Assembly (NCBI RefSeq): GCF_028023675.1
Contig: NZ_JAQIOZ010000001.1
Span: 1-64,000 of the forward strand
Direction: 5' to 3'
Source: Primorskyibacter aestuariivivens
GTDB lineage: Bacteria; Pseudomonadota; Alphaproteobacteria; Rhodobacterales; Rhodobacteraceae
Length of the DNA stretch: 64,000 nt
The notes beneath the pieces are model-generated. The model was not told where the DNA came from. It did no database searches and saw only the letters and a list, made by a program, of their open reading frames with translations. Positions 42,884 to 51,686 of the stretch are shown piece by piece. Position 1 is the stretch's first letter; the number at the start of each line of letters is the position of its first letter. Made by a program: the position numbers and the translations under genes.

Positions 42884-44383
42884 ATGGACGTGATCAAAAA
42901 CTTTATCGACGGTGCTTTTGTCGAAAGCGGCTCGACCCGCACCGCAGACGTGATGAACCCCGCCACCGGCGAAGTGCAGGCACAGGTGAAACTGTCGAGC
43001 AAGGCCGAGCTGGATGACGCCGTGGCGCGTGCCGCCGAGGCGCAGAAAGCTTGGGGCGCGACCAACCCGCAGCGCCGCGCGCGGGTGATGATGAAGTTCG
43101 GCGCGCTGGTCAACGAGCACATGGACGAGCTGGCCGAGCTTGTCAGCCGCGAACATGGCAAGACCCTGCCCGATGCGCGCGGCGATGTGCAGCGCGGGCT
43201 TGAAGTGGTCGAGGTCTGCATGGGCGCGCCCGCGATGCTCAAGGGTGAATTCACCGATGATGGCGGCCCGGGTATTGACCTCTATTCCATGCGCCAGCCG
43301 CTGGGTGTGGTGGCGGGCATAACGCCCTTCAACTTCCCGGCGATGATCCCGATGTGGAAAATGGCCCCCGCGCTGGCATCCGGCAACGCGATGATCCTCA
43401 AACCGTCCGAGCGCGTGCCGTCGACCGCACTGCGTCTGGCCGAACTGCTGCAAGAGGCCGGGCTGCCCGATGGTGTGCTGCAGGTGGTCAACGGTGACAA
43501 AGAGGTCGTGGATGCGATCCTTGATAACGAGACCATCGCCGCCGTTGGTTTTGTCGGTTCCACCCCGATTGCCCAGTACATCTATGGCCGCGCCGCCAAT
43601 AACGGCAAACGCGCGCAATGTTTCGGCGGTGCCAAAAACCACATGCTGATCATGCCTGATGCCGATCTGGACAAGGCCGCCGATGCGCTGGTCGGCGCCG
43701 GTTATGGCGCGGCAGGTGAACGCTGCATGGCGATCTCGGTCGCCGTTCCAGTGGGACAGGAAACCGCCGACCGTCTGATCGAAAAGCTGGTGCCGCGGGT
43801 CGAGAACCTGAAAGTCGGCCCCTACACCGCCGGTGACGACGTGGATTTCGGTCCGGTGATCACCGCCGCCTCCAAGGCGCGCATCAACGGGCTGATCGAC
43901 AGTGGCGTGGACCAAGGCGCGAAGCTCGTGGTCGACGGGCGCGGTTTTCAGCTTCAGGGCTATGAAAACGGGTTCTTCTGTGGCCCCTCGCTGTTTGACA
44001 ACGTGACGCCGGACATGGACATCTACAAAGAGGAAATCTTTGGCCCCGTCCTGAGCCAGGTGCGCATGGAAACCTACGAGGACGCGCTCAACCTTGTCAT
44101 GGACAATGACTATGGCAACGGCACCGCGATCTTCACCGCCGATGGCGACACCGCGCGCGACTTTGCGCACCGGGTCAATGTGGGCATGGTCGGCATCAAC
44201 TTCCCGATCCCCGTGCCGCTCAGCTACCACACATTCGGCGGCTGGAAAAAATCCGCCTTTGGCGACCTGAACCAATACGGCCCCGATGCCTTCCGCTTCT
44301 ACACCAAGACCAAGACCGTGACCGCGCGCTGGTTCTCGGGCATCAAGGAAGGTGGAGAATTCAACTTTAAGGCGATGGACTAA
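42884..44383 (+). CDS. mmsA: Methylmalonate-semialdehyde dehydrogenase (CoA-acylating)
   Basis: 499 residues. The fold is aldehyde dehydrogenase with the nucleophilic Cys in GAAGERCMAISVAVPVG, the MMSDH hallmark, and GITPFNFPAMIPMWKMAPAL in the cofactor region. It converts methylmalonate semialdehyde, from valine or thymine, to propionyl-CoA with NAD+ and CoA. The ATG at 42884 has an excellent SD (CAGGAGGAGGA). It is followed by a strong terminator, so it is transcribed alone, under the divergent LysR. Confidence 0.96.
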   Translation: MDVIKNFIDGAFVESGSTRTADVMNPATGEVQAQVKLSSKAELDDAVARAAEAQKAWGATNPQRRARVMMKFGALVNEHMDELAELVSREHGKTLPDARGDVQRGLEVVEVCMGAPAMLKGEFTDDGGPGIDLYSMRQPLGVVAGITPFNFPAMIPMWKMAPALASGNAMILKPSERVPSTALRLAELLQEAGLPDGVLQVVNGDKEVVDAILDNETIAAVGFVGSTPIAQYIYGRAANNGKRAQCFGGAKNHMLIMPDADLDKAADALVGAGYGAAGERCMAISVAVPVGQETADRLIEKLVPRVENLKVGPYTAGDDVDFGPVITAASKARINGLIDSGVDQGAKLVVDGRGFQLQGYENGFFCGPSLFDNVTPDMDIYKEEIFGPVLSQVRMETYEDALNLVMDNDYGNGTAIFTADGDTARDFAHRVNVGMVGINFPIPVPLSYHTFGGWKKSAFGDLNQYGPDAFRFYTKTKTVTARWFSGIKEGGEFNFKAMD

Positions 44384-44406
44384 CGGCATCTTTCCCTTCA
44401 TGATAG

Positions 44407-44433
44407 ATGGGCGCCCTTGGGCGCCCATTTTTT
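44407..44433 (+). terminator. Terminator of mmsA
   Basis: ATGGGCGCCC (44407-44416) pairs with GGGCGCCCAT (44419-44428), followed by five T, 23 nt after the stop codon. Confidence 0.92.
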
Positions 44434-44468
44434 ATGCGAACCATCCAGACCTGAAAGGCTTCCCCCAA

Positions 44469-44861
44469 ATGACCGTCACCTACGACATCTTCCCCGACCG
44501 CGGTTTCATGATCGTCTGGTATGCGGGAAGAATCTCGGTCGACGACAGCATGCGCGTGTTTTCCGACAGCACACGGGACCCGCGCTGGGAACCGGGCATG
44601 CCGGTTTTGGTGGATGCCTCGGAAGCCACGGATATCGACATCAATTTCAACCAGATGCTGGGCATGTCGCATCGCAAGCACGCGGTGATCGCTCAGGGGC
44701 CGCGCACACGTATCGGATTTTGGGCACCGCATGATCTTGCCTATGGCGTGGCCCGCATGTACGCCTCGCTCAACGAAGGCGATGCCTGCCAGGAAATTGG
44801 CGTTTTTCGAGACCGGGACGAGGCCATGGCCTTTCTCGGCATCACCAACTGCGCGAGTTGA
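44469..44861 (+). CDS. Conserved hypothetical protein, STAS/SpoIIAA-like features
   Basis: 130 residues from the ATG at 44469 (MTVTYDIFPDRGFMIVWYAG), placed after the mmsA terminator; the frame is open further upstream but that part overlaps mmsA. The alternation of beta strands and helices (RISVDDSMRVFSDSTRDPRW, PVLVDASEATDIDINFNQML, AVIAQGPRTRIGFWAPHD, EIGVFRDRDEAMAFLGI) resembles SpoIIAA/STAS-like proteins of unknown function. No signal peptide. Confidence in the gene is good, in the fold modest. Confidence 0.7.
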   Translation: MTVTYDIFPDRGFMIVWYAGRISVDDSMRVFSDSTRDPRWEPGMPVLVDASEATDIDINFNQMLGMSHRKHAVIAQGPRTRIGFWAPHDLAYGVARMYASLNEGDACQEIGVFRDRDEAMAFLGITNCAS

Positions 44862-44933
44862 CCCGCGCCGCTTGGTATTGCGCGACGCGATCCTCTGGGT
44901 CATGCTCAACCTGCATTTCCTTGGGAGGTTTCC

Positions 44934-45266
44934 ATGACTGATATTTCCAGACGCAGCGCCCTGGCAGGGCTGGCATCCGCGCCGCTGGCGCTGGGCCTCG
45001 CCACACAGGCCCGGGCGGCCACCCATGCCGTGGCCATTCGCGGTTTTGCCTTCATTCCGGACACGCTGAGCGTGGCTGCGGGCGACACGGTGGTGTTCAC
45101 CAACGAAGACGGCGCGCCCCACACGGCCACCGCCAGGGATGGCAGCTTTGACACGGGTCGGCTTGGCCGTGGCGAAAGCGGTGAGATTACGGTGGGGTCC
45201 GCCGGAACCTTCGACTATGTCTGCGCCTTTCACAGCAACATGACGGGCACGATCACCGCAGCATGA
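44934..45266 (+). CDS. Tat-exported cupredoxin (amicyanin/plastocyanin-like)
   Basis: 110 residues. The leader has a twin-arginine motif ([20 protein letters not shown]) cleaved near ARA-A. The mature ~80 residues form a cupredoxin: His in GAPHTATA and the Cys-x2-His-x3-Met loop [11 protein letters not shown] give the type-1 copper ligands. It would carry electrons in the periplasm. No partner oxidase or dehydrogenase is adjacent. SD GGAGG precedes the ATG at 44934. Confidence 0.93.
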   Translation: MTDISRRSALAGLASAPLALGLATQARAATHAVAIRGFAFIPDTLSVAAGDTVVFTNEDGAPHTATARDGSFDTGRLGRGESGEITVGSAGTFDYVCAFHSNMTGTITAA

Positions 45267-45321
45267 AACACCCGGCCACCGCGCGCGCCAGCGCGCGGTC
45301 CGAACGGCATCAGGGCACGCT

Positions 45322-46449
45322 ATGAAGACACCGGATTTCACTCTTGGCATCGAAGAGGAATACCTGCTTGTCGATCTCGACACGCTGGCGCTGGTCGAGG
45401 TGCCCGATGCGCTGATGGAGGATTGCAAGGCGGCGCTGGCCGATCAGGTCAGCCCGGAATACCTGCAATGCCAGATCGAGGTAGGCACCGGGGTCTGCGC
45501 CGATATTGGGGCCGCGCGCGATGACCTGCGCCACCTGCGCGCGACAATCGCCGACTGTGCGGCCAAGTATAACGCCGCGCCGATTGCCGCCTCCTGCCAT
45601 CCATTTGCCGACTGGAAACAGCAGCACCACACCGACAAGGAGCGCTATAACCAGCTACGTCAGGATCTGGGCGGGGTGGTGCGGCGGATGCTGATCTGCG
45701 GGATGCATGTGCATGTCGGGCTGAATGACGATGCGTTGCGCGCAGATCTTCTGGGTCAGATGTCCTATTTCCTGCCGCATCTTCTGGCGCTCTCCACCTC
45801 CTCGCCTTTCTGGCAGGGCGAGGATACCGGGCTGGCGTCTTACCGGCTGACGGTGTTCGACAACCTGCCGCGTACCGGGCTGCCGCCCAATATCGACAGC
45901 TGGGATGAATATCAGCGCTCGGTCGATGCGTTGGTCGATCTGGGGCTGATCGAGGACAGCACCAAGATCTGGTGGGACCTGCGCCCGTCGCACCGCTTCC
46001 CGACGCTGGAAACGCGGATCTGCGATGTGTCCCCCCGGCTGGAGGACACGCTGGCGCTGGCTGCCGTCAATCAATGCCTTTTGCGCATGCTCTGGCGGCT
46101 GCGCACCCGAAACCAGCGCTGGCGGCGCTATGACCAGTTCCTGATTTCCGAAAACCGCTGGCGTGCGCAGCGCTACGGGATCGATGAGGGGCTGATCGAC
46201 TTTGGCCGGGGCGAGATCGTGCCCATGGCAGAACTGATCGAAGAACTGATCGATATTCTGGAGGAAGACGCGGCGGCGCTGAACTGCGCGTCCGAGCTGG
46301 ACCATGTGCGCACGATCCTGTCGCGCGGCACCTCGTCCACGCGGCAACGGGCGGTGCGCGCGGCCTCCGAGGCGGCAGGTGCCGATCACGAGGCGCAGAT
46401 GCGCGCGGTGGTGTCCCACCTGATTGAGGAATACCGGGCGGATTTGTGA
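45322..46449 (+). CDS. YbdK-type carboxylate-amine ligase (GCS2 family)
   Basis: 375 residues, full length. The opening [13 protein letters not shown] is the glutamate-cysteine ligase family 2 ATP/Mg site, and GMHVHVGL and LETRICDV are further conserved blocks. Members have weak glutamate-cysteine ligase activity and unknown physiological substrates. The stop overlaps the next gene by 4 nt (GTGA), so the two are coupled. Confidence 0.93.
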   Translation: MKTPDFTLGIEEEYLLVDLDTLALVEVPDALMEDCKAALADQVSPEYLQCQIEVGTGVCADIGAARDDLRHLRATIADCAAKYNAAPIAASCHPFADWKQQHHTDKERYNQLRQDLGGVVRRMLICGMHVHVGLNDDALRADLLGQMSYFLPHLLALSTSSPFWQGEDTGLASYRLTVFDNLPRTGLPPNIDSWDEYQRSVDALVDLGLIEDSTKIWWDLRPSHRFPTLETRICDVSPRLEDTLALAAVNQCLLRMLWRLRTRNQRWRRYDQFLISENRWRAQRYGIDEGLIDFGRGEIVPMAELIEELIDILEEDAAALNCASELDHVRTILSRGTSSTRQRAVRAASEAAGADHEAQMRAVVSHLIEEYRADL

Positions 46450-47093
46450 AGGAAACAGAGCTTTACCCGCCCGTGAAATCCCTGCTGGAATCGCAGGGCT
46501 ACGCCGTCAAGGCCGAGATCGGGGCGGCGGATGTGGTTGCGGTCCGGGACGGTGATGACCCGGTGATCGTGGAGTTGAAAACCGGGTTTTCCCTGTCGCT
46601 TTTCCATCAGGCCGTGGCGCGGCAGGCGATCACCGATTGGGTCTATGTCGCGGTGCCACGCAAGAGCGGCAAACCTTTCCTGCGCGCATTGAAGGAAAAC
46701 AAGACGCTCTGCCGTCGTCTTGGCCTTGGCCTGATCACCGTGCGGATGAGCGATGGTCACACGGAAATCCATCTCGACCCCGCCCCCTATCAGCCGCGCA
46801 AATCCAAACCGCGCAAGACCCGGCTGTTGCGCGAATTCGCCCGGCGCGAGGGCGATCCCAACCTGGGCGGTGCCGCGCGCAACAACCACCTGATCACCGC
46901 TTACCGGCAGGACGCGCTGCGCATTGCGGCCTATCTTGAAGAAAACGGCGCCAGCAAAGGCGCGGATGTCGCCCGTGCCACGGGGGTGGCCCGCGCCACC
47001 GAGATGATGCGCAGCGATCACTACGGCTGGTTCGAGAATGTGGAACGCGGGGTGTATCAGCTCACTCCCAACGGCGTCAAAGCGCTGGTGTAG
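46446..47093 (+). CDS. DUF2161 putative PD-(D/E)XK phosphodiesterase
   Basis: 215 residues starting at a GTG (46446) inside the previous stop. The N-terminal half carries a nuclease-like core: [20 protein letters not shown], then ADVVAV and [10 protein letters not shown] (Asp and Glu-x-Lys). The C-terminal part has a helix-turn-helix-like [20 protein letters not shown]. The activity is predicted, not proven. The stop codon TAG is the first three bases of a long inverted repeat, so the gene's end is set by that element. Confidence 0.88.
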   Translation: MKETELYPPVKSLLESQGYAVKAEIGAADVVAVRDGDDPVIVELKTGFSLSLFHQAVARQAITDWVYVAVPRKSGKPFLRALKENKTLCRRLGLGLITVRMSDGHTEIHLDPAPYQPRKSKPRKTRLLREFARREGDPNLGGAARNNHLITAYRQDALRIAAYLEENGASKGADVARATGVARATEMMRSDHYGWFENVERGVYQLTPNGVKALV

Positions 47094-47146
47094 GGTGGCC
47101 AATTCTGCCCACCGCTCCGGACTGGTGGGCAGAATTGCCCACCCTA
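47091..47146. repeat. Long inverted repeat (roseobacter-type hairpin)
   Basis: Two 23-nt arms (47091-47113 and 47124-47146) with 22 of 23 positions complementary and a 10-nt loop GCTCCGGACT. The arms contain TAGGGTGGCCAATTCTGCCC and its complement. I recall GTAGGGTGGGCAATTCTGCC-type sequences as abundant dispersed repeats in Rhodobacteraceae. Without a T-tract it may still act as a transcript end or mRNA stabiliser. It overlaps the DUF2161 stop codon. Confidence 0.85.
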
Positions 47147-47243
47147 CGAGACGTCACGCGACGAAATATCGCTTGAAAATTCCCGCCTGTTCCGCGAAAA
47201 ATTGAACAACCATTCAATTCCATTCGTGAGGGGGAGACGCGCC

Positions 47244-48386
47244 ATGGATTTTGCACTCACCGAAGAACAAACCGCCATCTTCGACATGGCCCATGCCTTT
47301 GGGCAGGACAATATCGCGCCCCATGCGCGCGACTGGGAAAAGGCGGGCACCATCCCCAAGGAGCTTTGGCCCCAGGTGGGCGAGCTGGGCTTTGGCGGGC
47401 TTTATGTCTCCGAGGAGTCCGGCGGCTCCGGCCTCTCCCGTCTCGACGCGGCGCTGGTCTTCGAGGCGCTGTCCATGGCCTGCCCCTCGGTCGCGGCGTT
47501 TCTCTCGATCCACAATATGTGCGTCAAGATGATCGACACCTTTGCCGATGACGCCATGAAAGCTCGCATCCTGCCCGACGCGCTGACGCTGAACAAGGTG
47601 CTCTCCTACTGCCTGACCGAGCCCGGCTCCGGATCGGACGCCGCAGCGCTGAAAACCCGCGCCGAGCGCACCAATGAGGGCTACACGCTGAACGGCACCA
47701 AGGCGTTCATATCCGGCGGCGGCTATTCCGATGCCTATGTCGTCATGGTCCGCACCGGCGAGGATGGCCCCAAGGGCATTTCCACCGTCTATGTCGAAGA
47801 CGGCACGGAGGGGCTGAGTTTTGGCGGGCTTGAGGACAAGATGGGCTGGAAATCGCAACCCACCGCGCAGGTGCAATTCGACGATTGCAAAATCCCGGCG
47901 GAAAACCTTGTCGGCGAGGAAGGCAAAGGCTTCAAATACGCCATGGCGGGGCTGGATGGCGGGCGGCTCAATATCTCGGCCTGCTCGCTGGGGGCGGCGC
48001 AGACCGCGCTGACCATGACCCTGCAATACATGTCCGAGCGCAAAGCCTTCGGCCAGTCGATCGACCAGTTCCAGGCGCTGCAATTCCGGCTGGCGGATAT
48101 GGAGATCGAGCTACAGGCCGCCCGCACCTTCCTGCGCCAGGCCGCGTGGAAGCTCGACACAGGTGCGCCGGATGCCACGAAATTCTGTGCCATGGCCAAG
48201 AAATTCGTCACCGAGGCCGGATCCAAGGTTGTCGATCAATGCCTGCAACTGCACGGTGGCTATGGCTATCTTGCCGATTACGGAATCGAGAAACTGGTGC
48301 GCGACCTGCGTGTGCATCAGATCCTTGAAGGCACAAACGAGATCATGCGCCTGATCGTGGCGCGTCACATGCTGGCAAACCGATGA
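47244..48386 (+). CDS. Acyl-CoA dehydrogenase, probable isobutyryl-CoA dehydrogenase
   Basis: 380 residues from the ATG at 47244 (SD GAGGGGGAG). Flavoprotein features include YCLTEPGSGSDAAALKTRAE, the YLADYGIEKLVRDLRVHQIL end and EGTNEIMRLIVARHML with its conserved Arg. The immediate downstream genes encode 3-hydroxyisobutyryl-CoA hydrolase and 3-hydroxyisobutyrate dehydrogenase, which points to isobutyryl-CoA, the valine intermediate. Electrons go to ETF. The stop overlaps the next start (ATGA). Confidence 0.9.
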   Translation: MDFALTEEQTAIFDMAHAFGQDNIAPHARDWEKAGTIPKELWPQVGELGFGGLYVSEESGGSGLSRLDAALVFEALSMACPSVAAFLSIHNMCVKMIDTFADDAMKARILPDALTLNKVLSYCLTEPGSGSDAAALKTRAERTNEGYTLNGTKAFISGGGYSDAYVVMVRTGEDGPKGISTVYVEDGTEGLSFGGLEDKMGWKSQPTAQVQFDDCKIPAENLVGEEGKGFKYAMAGLDGGRLNISACSLGAAQTALTMTLQYMSERKAFGQSIDQFQALQFRLADMEIELQAARTFLRQAAWKLDTGAPDATKFCAMAKKFVTEAGSKVVDQCLQLHGGYGYLADYGIEKLVRDLRVHQILEGTNEIMRLIVARHMLANR

Positions 48387-49429
48387 GCGACATTTCCATC
48401 CGCAAGACCGGGCGTACCGGTCGCATCACCCTGACCCGCCCCAAGGCGCTTAATGCGCTGAGCTATGACATGTGCATGGAGATCGACGCGGCGCTGAAAG
48501 CCTGGGCCGATGACGATGACGTGGCCATGCTGGTGATCGACGCGGAGGGCGAAAAAGCCTTCTGTGCGGGCGGCGACATCCAGGAAATGTATGACACCGG
48601 CAAAGCAGGCGATTTCGACTATGGCCGCCGCTTCTGGCGCGACGAGTACCGTATGAACGCCCGCATGTTCGAATTTCCCAAACCGGTGGCAAGCTTCCTG
48701 CAAGGGTTCACCATGGGCGGCGGTGTCGGCGTGGGCTGTCACGGTTCGCATCGCGTGGTGGGTGAAAGCGCGCAGATCGCCATGCCGGAATGCGGCATCG
48801 GGCTGGTCCCGGATGTGGGCGGGTCGCTGATCCTGTCCCGTGCGCCAGGGCGGTTGGGCGAATACCTCGGGCTGACCGGCGCGCGGATGGGACCGGGCGA
48901 CGCGGTGCTTGCGGGTTTTGCCGACTACTACATCCCCGAAGCCGACTGGCCCGCGCTGATTACCGCGCTGGAAGAAACCGGCGACTGGAACCGGATTGAC
49001 AAGGCCGCCTCGACCCCGCCCCCTGCCCCGCTGGAAGAGATTCAGGGGGACATCGACGCCACATTCGGCGGCGAAACCCTGCGCGATATTCTCAACGCGC
49101 TGGATGCGTCAGACACAGAATTTGCGAGCAAGGCCAGAAAGATGATAGGGCGCAATTCACCGCTCTCCATGGGCTGCACGGTGCAGATGATCCACCGGCT
49201 GCGTGGCCCCGCCGCCACGATCCGCCGCGCGCTTGAGACAGAGTATCGTTTCACTTACCGTGCCATGGAACACGGCGATTTCATCGAAGGCATCCGCGCC
49301 GCGATCATAGACAAGGACCGTAACCCGACATGGAGCGATGATCTCTATGATCTCAAGGGGTTGCGGGTGAGCCAGATGCTCATGCCATTGGGCAGGGACG
49401 CGCTGACATTCGAGGAGGAGACGTCATGA
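48383..49429 (+). CDS. 3-hydroxyisobutyryl-CoA hydrolase
   Basis: 348 residues of the enoyl-CoA hydratase superfamily, but with the hydrolase-type pattern: oxyanion segment AFCAGGDIQEMYDTG and FTMGGGVGVG, then MPECGIGLVPDVGGS in which the Glu and Asp are the catalytic pair of hydrolases. The C-terminal extension LETEYRFTYRAMEHGDFIEG is also typical. It releases 3-hydroxyisobutyrate from its CoA ester in valine catabolism. Overlaps both neighbours by 4 nt. Confidence 0.9.
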   Translation: MSDISIRKTGRTGRITLTRPKALNALSYDMCMEIDAALKAWADDDDVAMLVIDAEGEKAFCAGGDIQEMYDTGKAGDFDYGRRFWRDEYRMNARMFEFPKPVASFLQGFTMGGGVGVGCHGSHRVVGESAQIAMPECGIGLVPDVGGSLILSRAPGRLGEYLGLTGARMGPGDAVLAGFADYYIPEADWPALITALEETGDWNRIDKAASTPPPAPLEEIQGDIDATFGGETLRDILNALDASDTEFASKARKMIGRNSPLSMGCTVQMIHRLRGPAATIRRALETEYRFTYRAMEHGDFIEGIRAAIIDKDRNPTWSDDLYDLKGLRVSQMLMPLGRDALTFEEETS

Positions 49430-50298
49430 AGATCGGATTTATCGGACTTGGGAACATGGGTGGGCCGATGGCTGCCAACCTCGCCAAGGCGGGCCATGAG
49501 GTCACCGGATTTGACATGGCCGATGTCAACATCGAAGGCGTGACCATGGCCGCAAGCGGTGCCGGGGCGGCCAAGGGCGCCGATGTGGTGATCACCATGC
49601 TCCCCAACGGCCAGATCCTGCGCGCCGTGGCGGATGAGGTGATCCCGGTGATGAACGCGGGCGCGGTGCTGCTCGATTGCTCCACCGTGGATGTGGACAG
49701 CGCCCGCGCCGTGGCGGAAAAGGCCGAGGCGGCGGGTCTGGGCGCGCTCGACGCGCCGGTCTCGGGCGGCGTCGGGGGAGCTGCGGGCGGCACGCTGACC
49801 TTTATGGTGGGTGGTGGCGAAGACGCTTTTGCCAAGGCGAAACCGCTGTTCGAGGTGATGGGACAGAAGGCCGTGCATTGCGGTCCGGCAGGCAACGGGC
49901 AAGCTGCCAAGATCTGCAACAACATGATCCTCGGCGTCACCATGATCGCCACCTGCGAAGCCTTTGCGCTGGCCGACAAGCTGGGGCTGGACCGGCAGGC
50001 GATGTTCGACGTGGTCTCGACCTCCTCGGGCTATAGCTGGTCGATGAACGCCTATTGCCCTGCGCCCGGTGTTGGCCCGCAATCGCCGTCGGATAACGAC
50101 TACAAACCCGGTTTTGCCGCCGAGCTGATGCTCAAGGACCTGCGTCTTGCGGCGCAAGCCGCCGAAAGCGCCGATGCGGACACACCGCTGGGCACGGCGG
50201 CCCGCGACCTCTATGCGCAATTCGTGGAAAGCGAAGACGGCAACGGCAAGGATTTCTCGGCCATGCTGCCGCGTTTCGAAAAACGCGGTCGTGGTTGA
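49426..50298 (+). CDS. mmsB: 3-hydroxyisobutyrate dehydrogenase
   Basis: 290 residues. Rossmann motif GFIGLGNMGGPMAANLAKAG at the start, substrate segment DAPVSGGVGGAAGGTL near residue 110 and the catalytic Lys in GNGQAAKICNNM. It oxidises 3-hydroxyisobutyrate to methylmalonate semialdehyde with NAD+, which mmsA (encoded 5 kb upstream) then converts to propionyl-CoA. Last gene of the ibd-hydrolase-mmsB operon; 17 nt before the Crp-type regulator. Confidence 0.95.
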   Translation: MKIGFIGLGNMGGPMAANLAKAGHEVTGFDMADVNIEGVTMAASGAGAAKGADVVITMLPNGQILRAVADEVIPVMNAGAVLLDCSTVDVDSARAVAEKAEAAGLGALDAPVSGGVGGAAGGTLTFMVGGGEDAFAKAKPLFEVMGQKAVHCGPAGNGQAAKICNNMILGVTMIATCEAFALADKLGLDRQAMFDVVSTSSGYSWSMNAYCPAPGVGPQSPSDNDYKPGFAAELMLKDLRLAAQAAESADADTPLGTAARDLYAQFVESEDGNGKDFSAMLPRFEKRGRG

Positions 50299-50315
50299 CA
50301 TGAGACGGGGCTAAG

Positions 50316-50969
50316 ATGGGCTGGACCGACGCGGCAGAGGGGCTTCTGGAACTGGACGACGCGGCGCTGGCCAAGCTTGATGCGCTCACGCCCATGGACG
50401 CCGCGGCGGGCACGGTGCTGTTCCGCCCGGGCGACAGCGTCAAGGGCTTCGTCATCATGCTGTCGGGACGGGTCGAGGTGTTCCTGACCGGGCCCACCGG
50501 ACGCGAAATCCTGCTTTACGCCGTGGAGCCGGGGCAAAGCTGCATCCAGTCCACGCTGGGGCTTTTGGGCGGCGAGGAATATTCCGGCGAAGCGGTCACC
50601 CGCCGTCCTGCCCGGCTGGTGCTGGTGCCACGCGATGTTTTCCTGTCGCTGATGGACGGCTCGCCCGCGTTTCGCAGCTTTGTCTTTGCCGCCTTTGCGA
50701 CGCGCATGCAGTCGATGATGCATCTGCTGGAACGGGTCGCGTTCCAGAAGATCGAGAACCGGCTGGCCGAGGCGCTGCTGTCGCGGGCCGAGGACGGATT
50801 GTTGACCGCCACCCATGCGGAACTGGCGGTGATGATCGGCACCGCCCGCGAAGTGGTGTCGCGCAGGCTCGATGCCTTTGCCCGGCGCGGGCTGGTGGAA
50901 TTGCGGCGCGGAACGGTGCGCCTTCGCGATCCTGACACGCTGCGCAGTCTCGCCGCAGAAGATGGTTAA
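50316..50969 (+). CDS. Crp/Fnr family transcriptional regulator
   Basis: 217 residues. A cyclic-nucleotide-binding-type beta roll (residues 25-125, FRPGDSVKGFVIMLSGRVEV, ILLYAVEPGQSCIQSTLGLL) is followed by a long dimer helix and a winged helix (THAELAVMIGTAREVVSRRL). There is only one Cys, so no FNR-type iron-sulfur cluster. It is followed by a perfect operator-like palindrome and a DUF2892 gene, a pairing that suggests local control. The effector is unknown. Confidence 0.93.
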   Translation: MGWTDAAEGLLELDDAALAKLDALTPMDAAAGTVLFRPGDSVKGFVIMLSGRVEVFLTGPTGREILLYAVEPGQSCIQSTLGLLGGEEYSGEAVTRRPARLVLVPRDVFLSLMDGSPAFRSFVFAAFATRMQSMMHLLERVAFQKIENRLAEALLSRAEDGLLTATHAELAVMIGTAREVVSRRLDAFARRGLVELRRGTVRLRDPDTLRSLAAEDG

Positions 50970-50973
50970 CGTC

Positions 50974-50992
50974 TCTGTGACCTAGTCACAGA
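50974..50992. promoter_or_regulatory. Crp-like palindromic operator
   Basis: TCTGTGAC-CTA-GTCACAGA: perfect 8-bp arms. The half-sites TGTGA/TCACA equal the Crp consensus, but the spacer is five rather than six nt. It starts 5 nt after the regulator's stop codon and lies about 40 nt before a TATAAC -10-like hexamer (51023-51028) in front of the DUF2892 gene. Confidence 0.75.
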
Positions 50993-51052
50993 CCAGATCT
51001 CTGCGATGGTCCATATTCGGGGTATAACGCATCTCAGATTCGGAGAGAAACC

Positions 51053-51250
51053 ATGAAAAAGAACGTAGGCACCATCGACCGCGGCATTCGCATTGTCGTG
51101 GGTCTGGCCCTGATCGCGGCCTATTTCCTCAACAGCGGCGGCACCTATAGCTGGCTCTACCTGCTGGGCATTGTCCCGCTGGTCACCGGGCTGATCGGCT
51201 CCTGCCCGCCTTATGCTCTCTTGGGTATCAATACCTGCAAGACGAAATAA
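51053..51250 (+). CDS. DUF2892 inner membrane protein
   Basis: 65 residues. Two transmembrane segments (IRIVVGLALIAAYFLN and YLLGIVPLVTGLIGSC) follow the family opening KKNVGTIDRGIR; the C-terminal CPPYALLGINTCKTK is also typical. In other bacteria the domain occurs with rhodanese-like proteins (YgaP). SD GGAGAGA. Probably controlled by the upstream Crp-type regulator. Confidence 0.92.
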   Translation: MKKNVGTIDRGIRIVVGLALIAAYFLNSGGTYSWLYLLGIVPLVTGLIGSCPPYALLGINTCKTK

Positions 51251-51355
51251 GCCGTCTGACCGGCAAGGGGCCGCCGACGCGCGCGGCCCCCTGTGGAATC
51301 ACATGACAGAAAGGCGCATGGTCCCGGCCCGTTCGACTGACGAGAAAGGTTTCCC

Positions 51356-51685
51356 ATGCGCCTGATCACATTGCCGCTCATTGCCCTGATGCTGGCCACA
51401 CCCGCCTGGGCGAGTCCCAAGGGATGCCCCCCGGGTCTGGCCAAGAAGTCACCGCCCTGCGTTCCCCCCGGCCTCGCCAAGAAATCCCGCAATTCCGAAG
51501 ATCGTGGCTATCGCATTGGAGACATTGTCGAAATCGGTGACTATGTCCTGCTGCGCAATCCCGAACGGTATGGGCTTGATCCGCTTGAAACCTATTACCG
51601 GATTGATGATCAGCTCTTTCAGGTTGATCGGGAGACGCGCGAAATCATCGATTTGATCGGCGCCATCGCCGCGATCATCGACTGA
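51356..51685 (+). CDS. Small exported protein with duplicated PPGLAKK motif
   Basis: 109 residues. Signal peptide MRLITLPLIALMLATPAWA, then two copies of C-x-PPGLAKKS (GCPPGLAKKSPPCVPPGLAK), then a domain YRIGDIVEIGDYVLLRNPER..LETYYRIDDQLFQVDRETRE that resembles RcnB-like periplasmic proteins. It ends 1 nt before the 3' end of the convergent uvrA gene, and homologs are, as I recall, sometimes mislabelled as UvrA for this reason. Function unknown. Confidence 0.8.
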   Translation: MRLITLPLIALMLATPAWASPKGCPPGLAKKSPPCVPPGLAKKSRNSEDRGYRIGDIVEIGDYVLLRNPERYGLDPLETYYRIDDQLFQVDRETREIIDLIGAIAAIID

Positions 51686-51686
51686 C

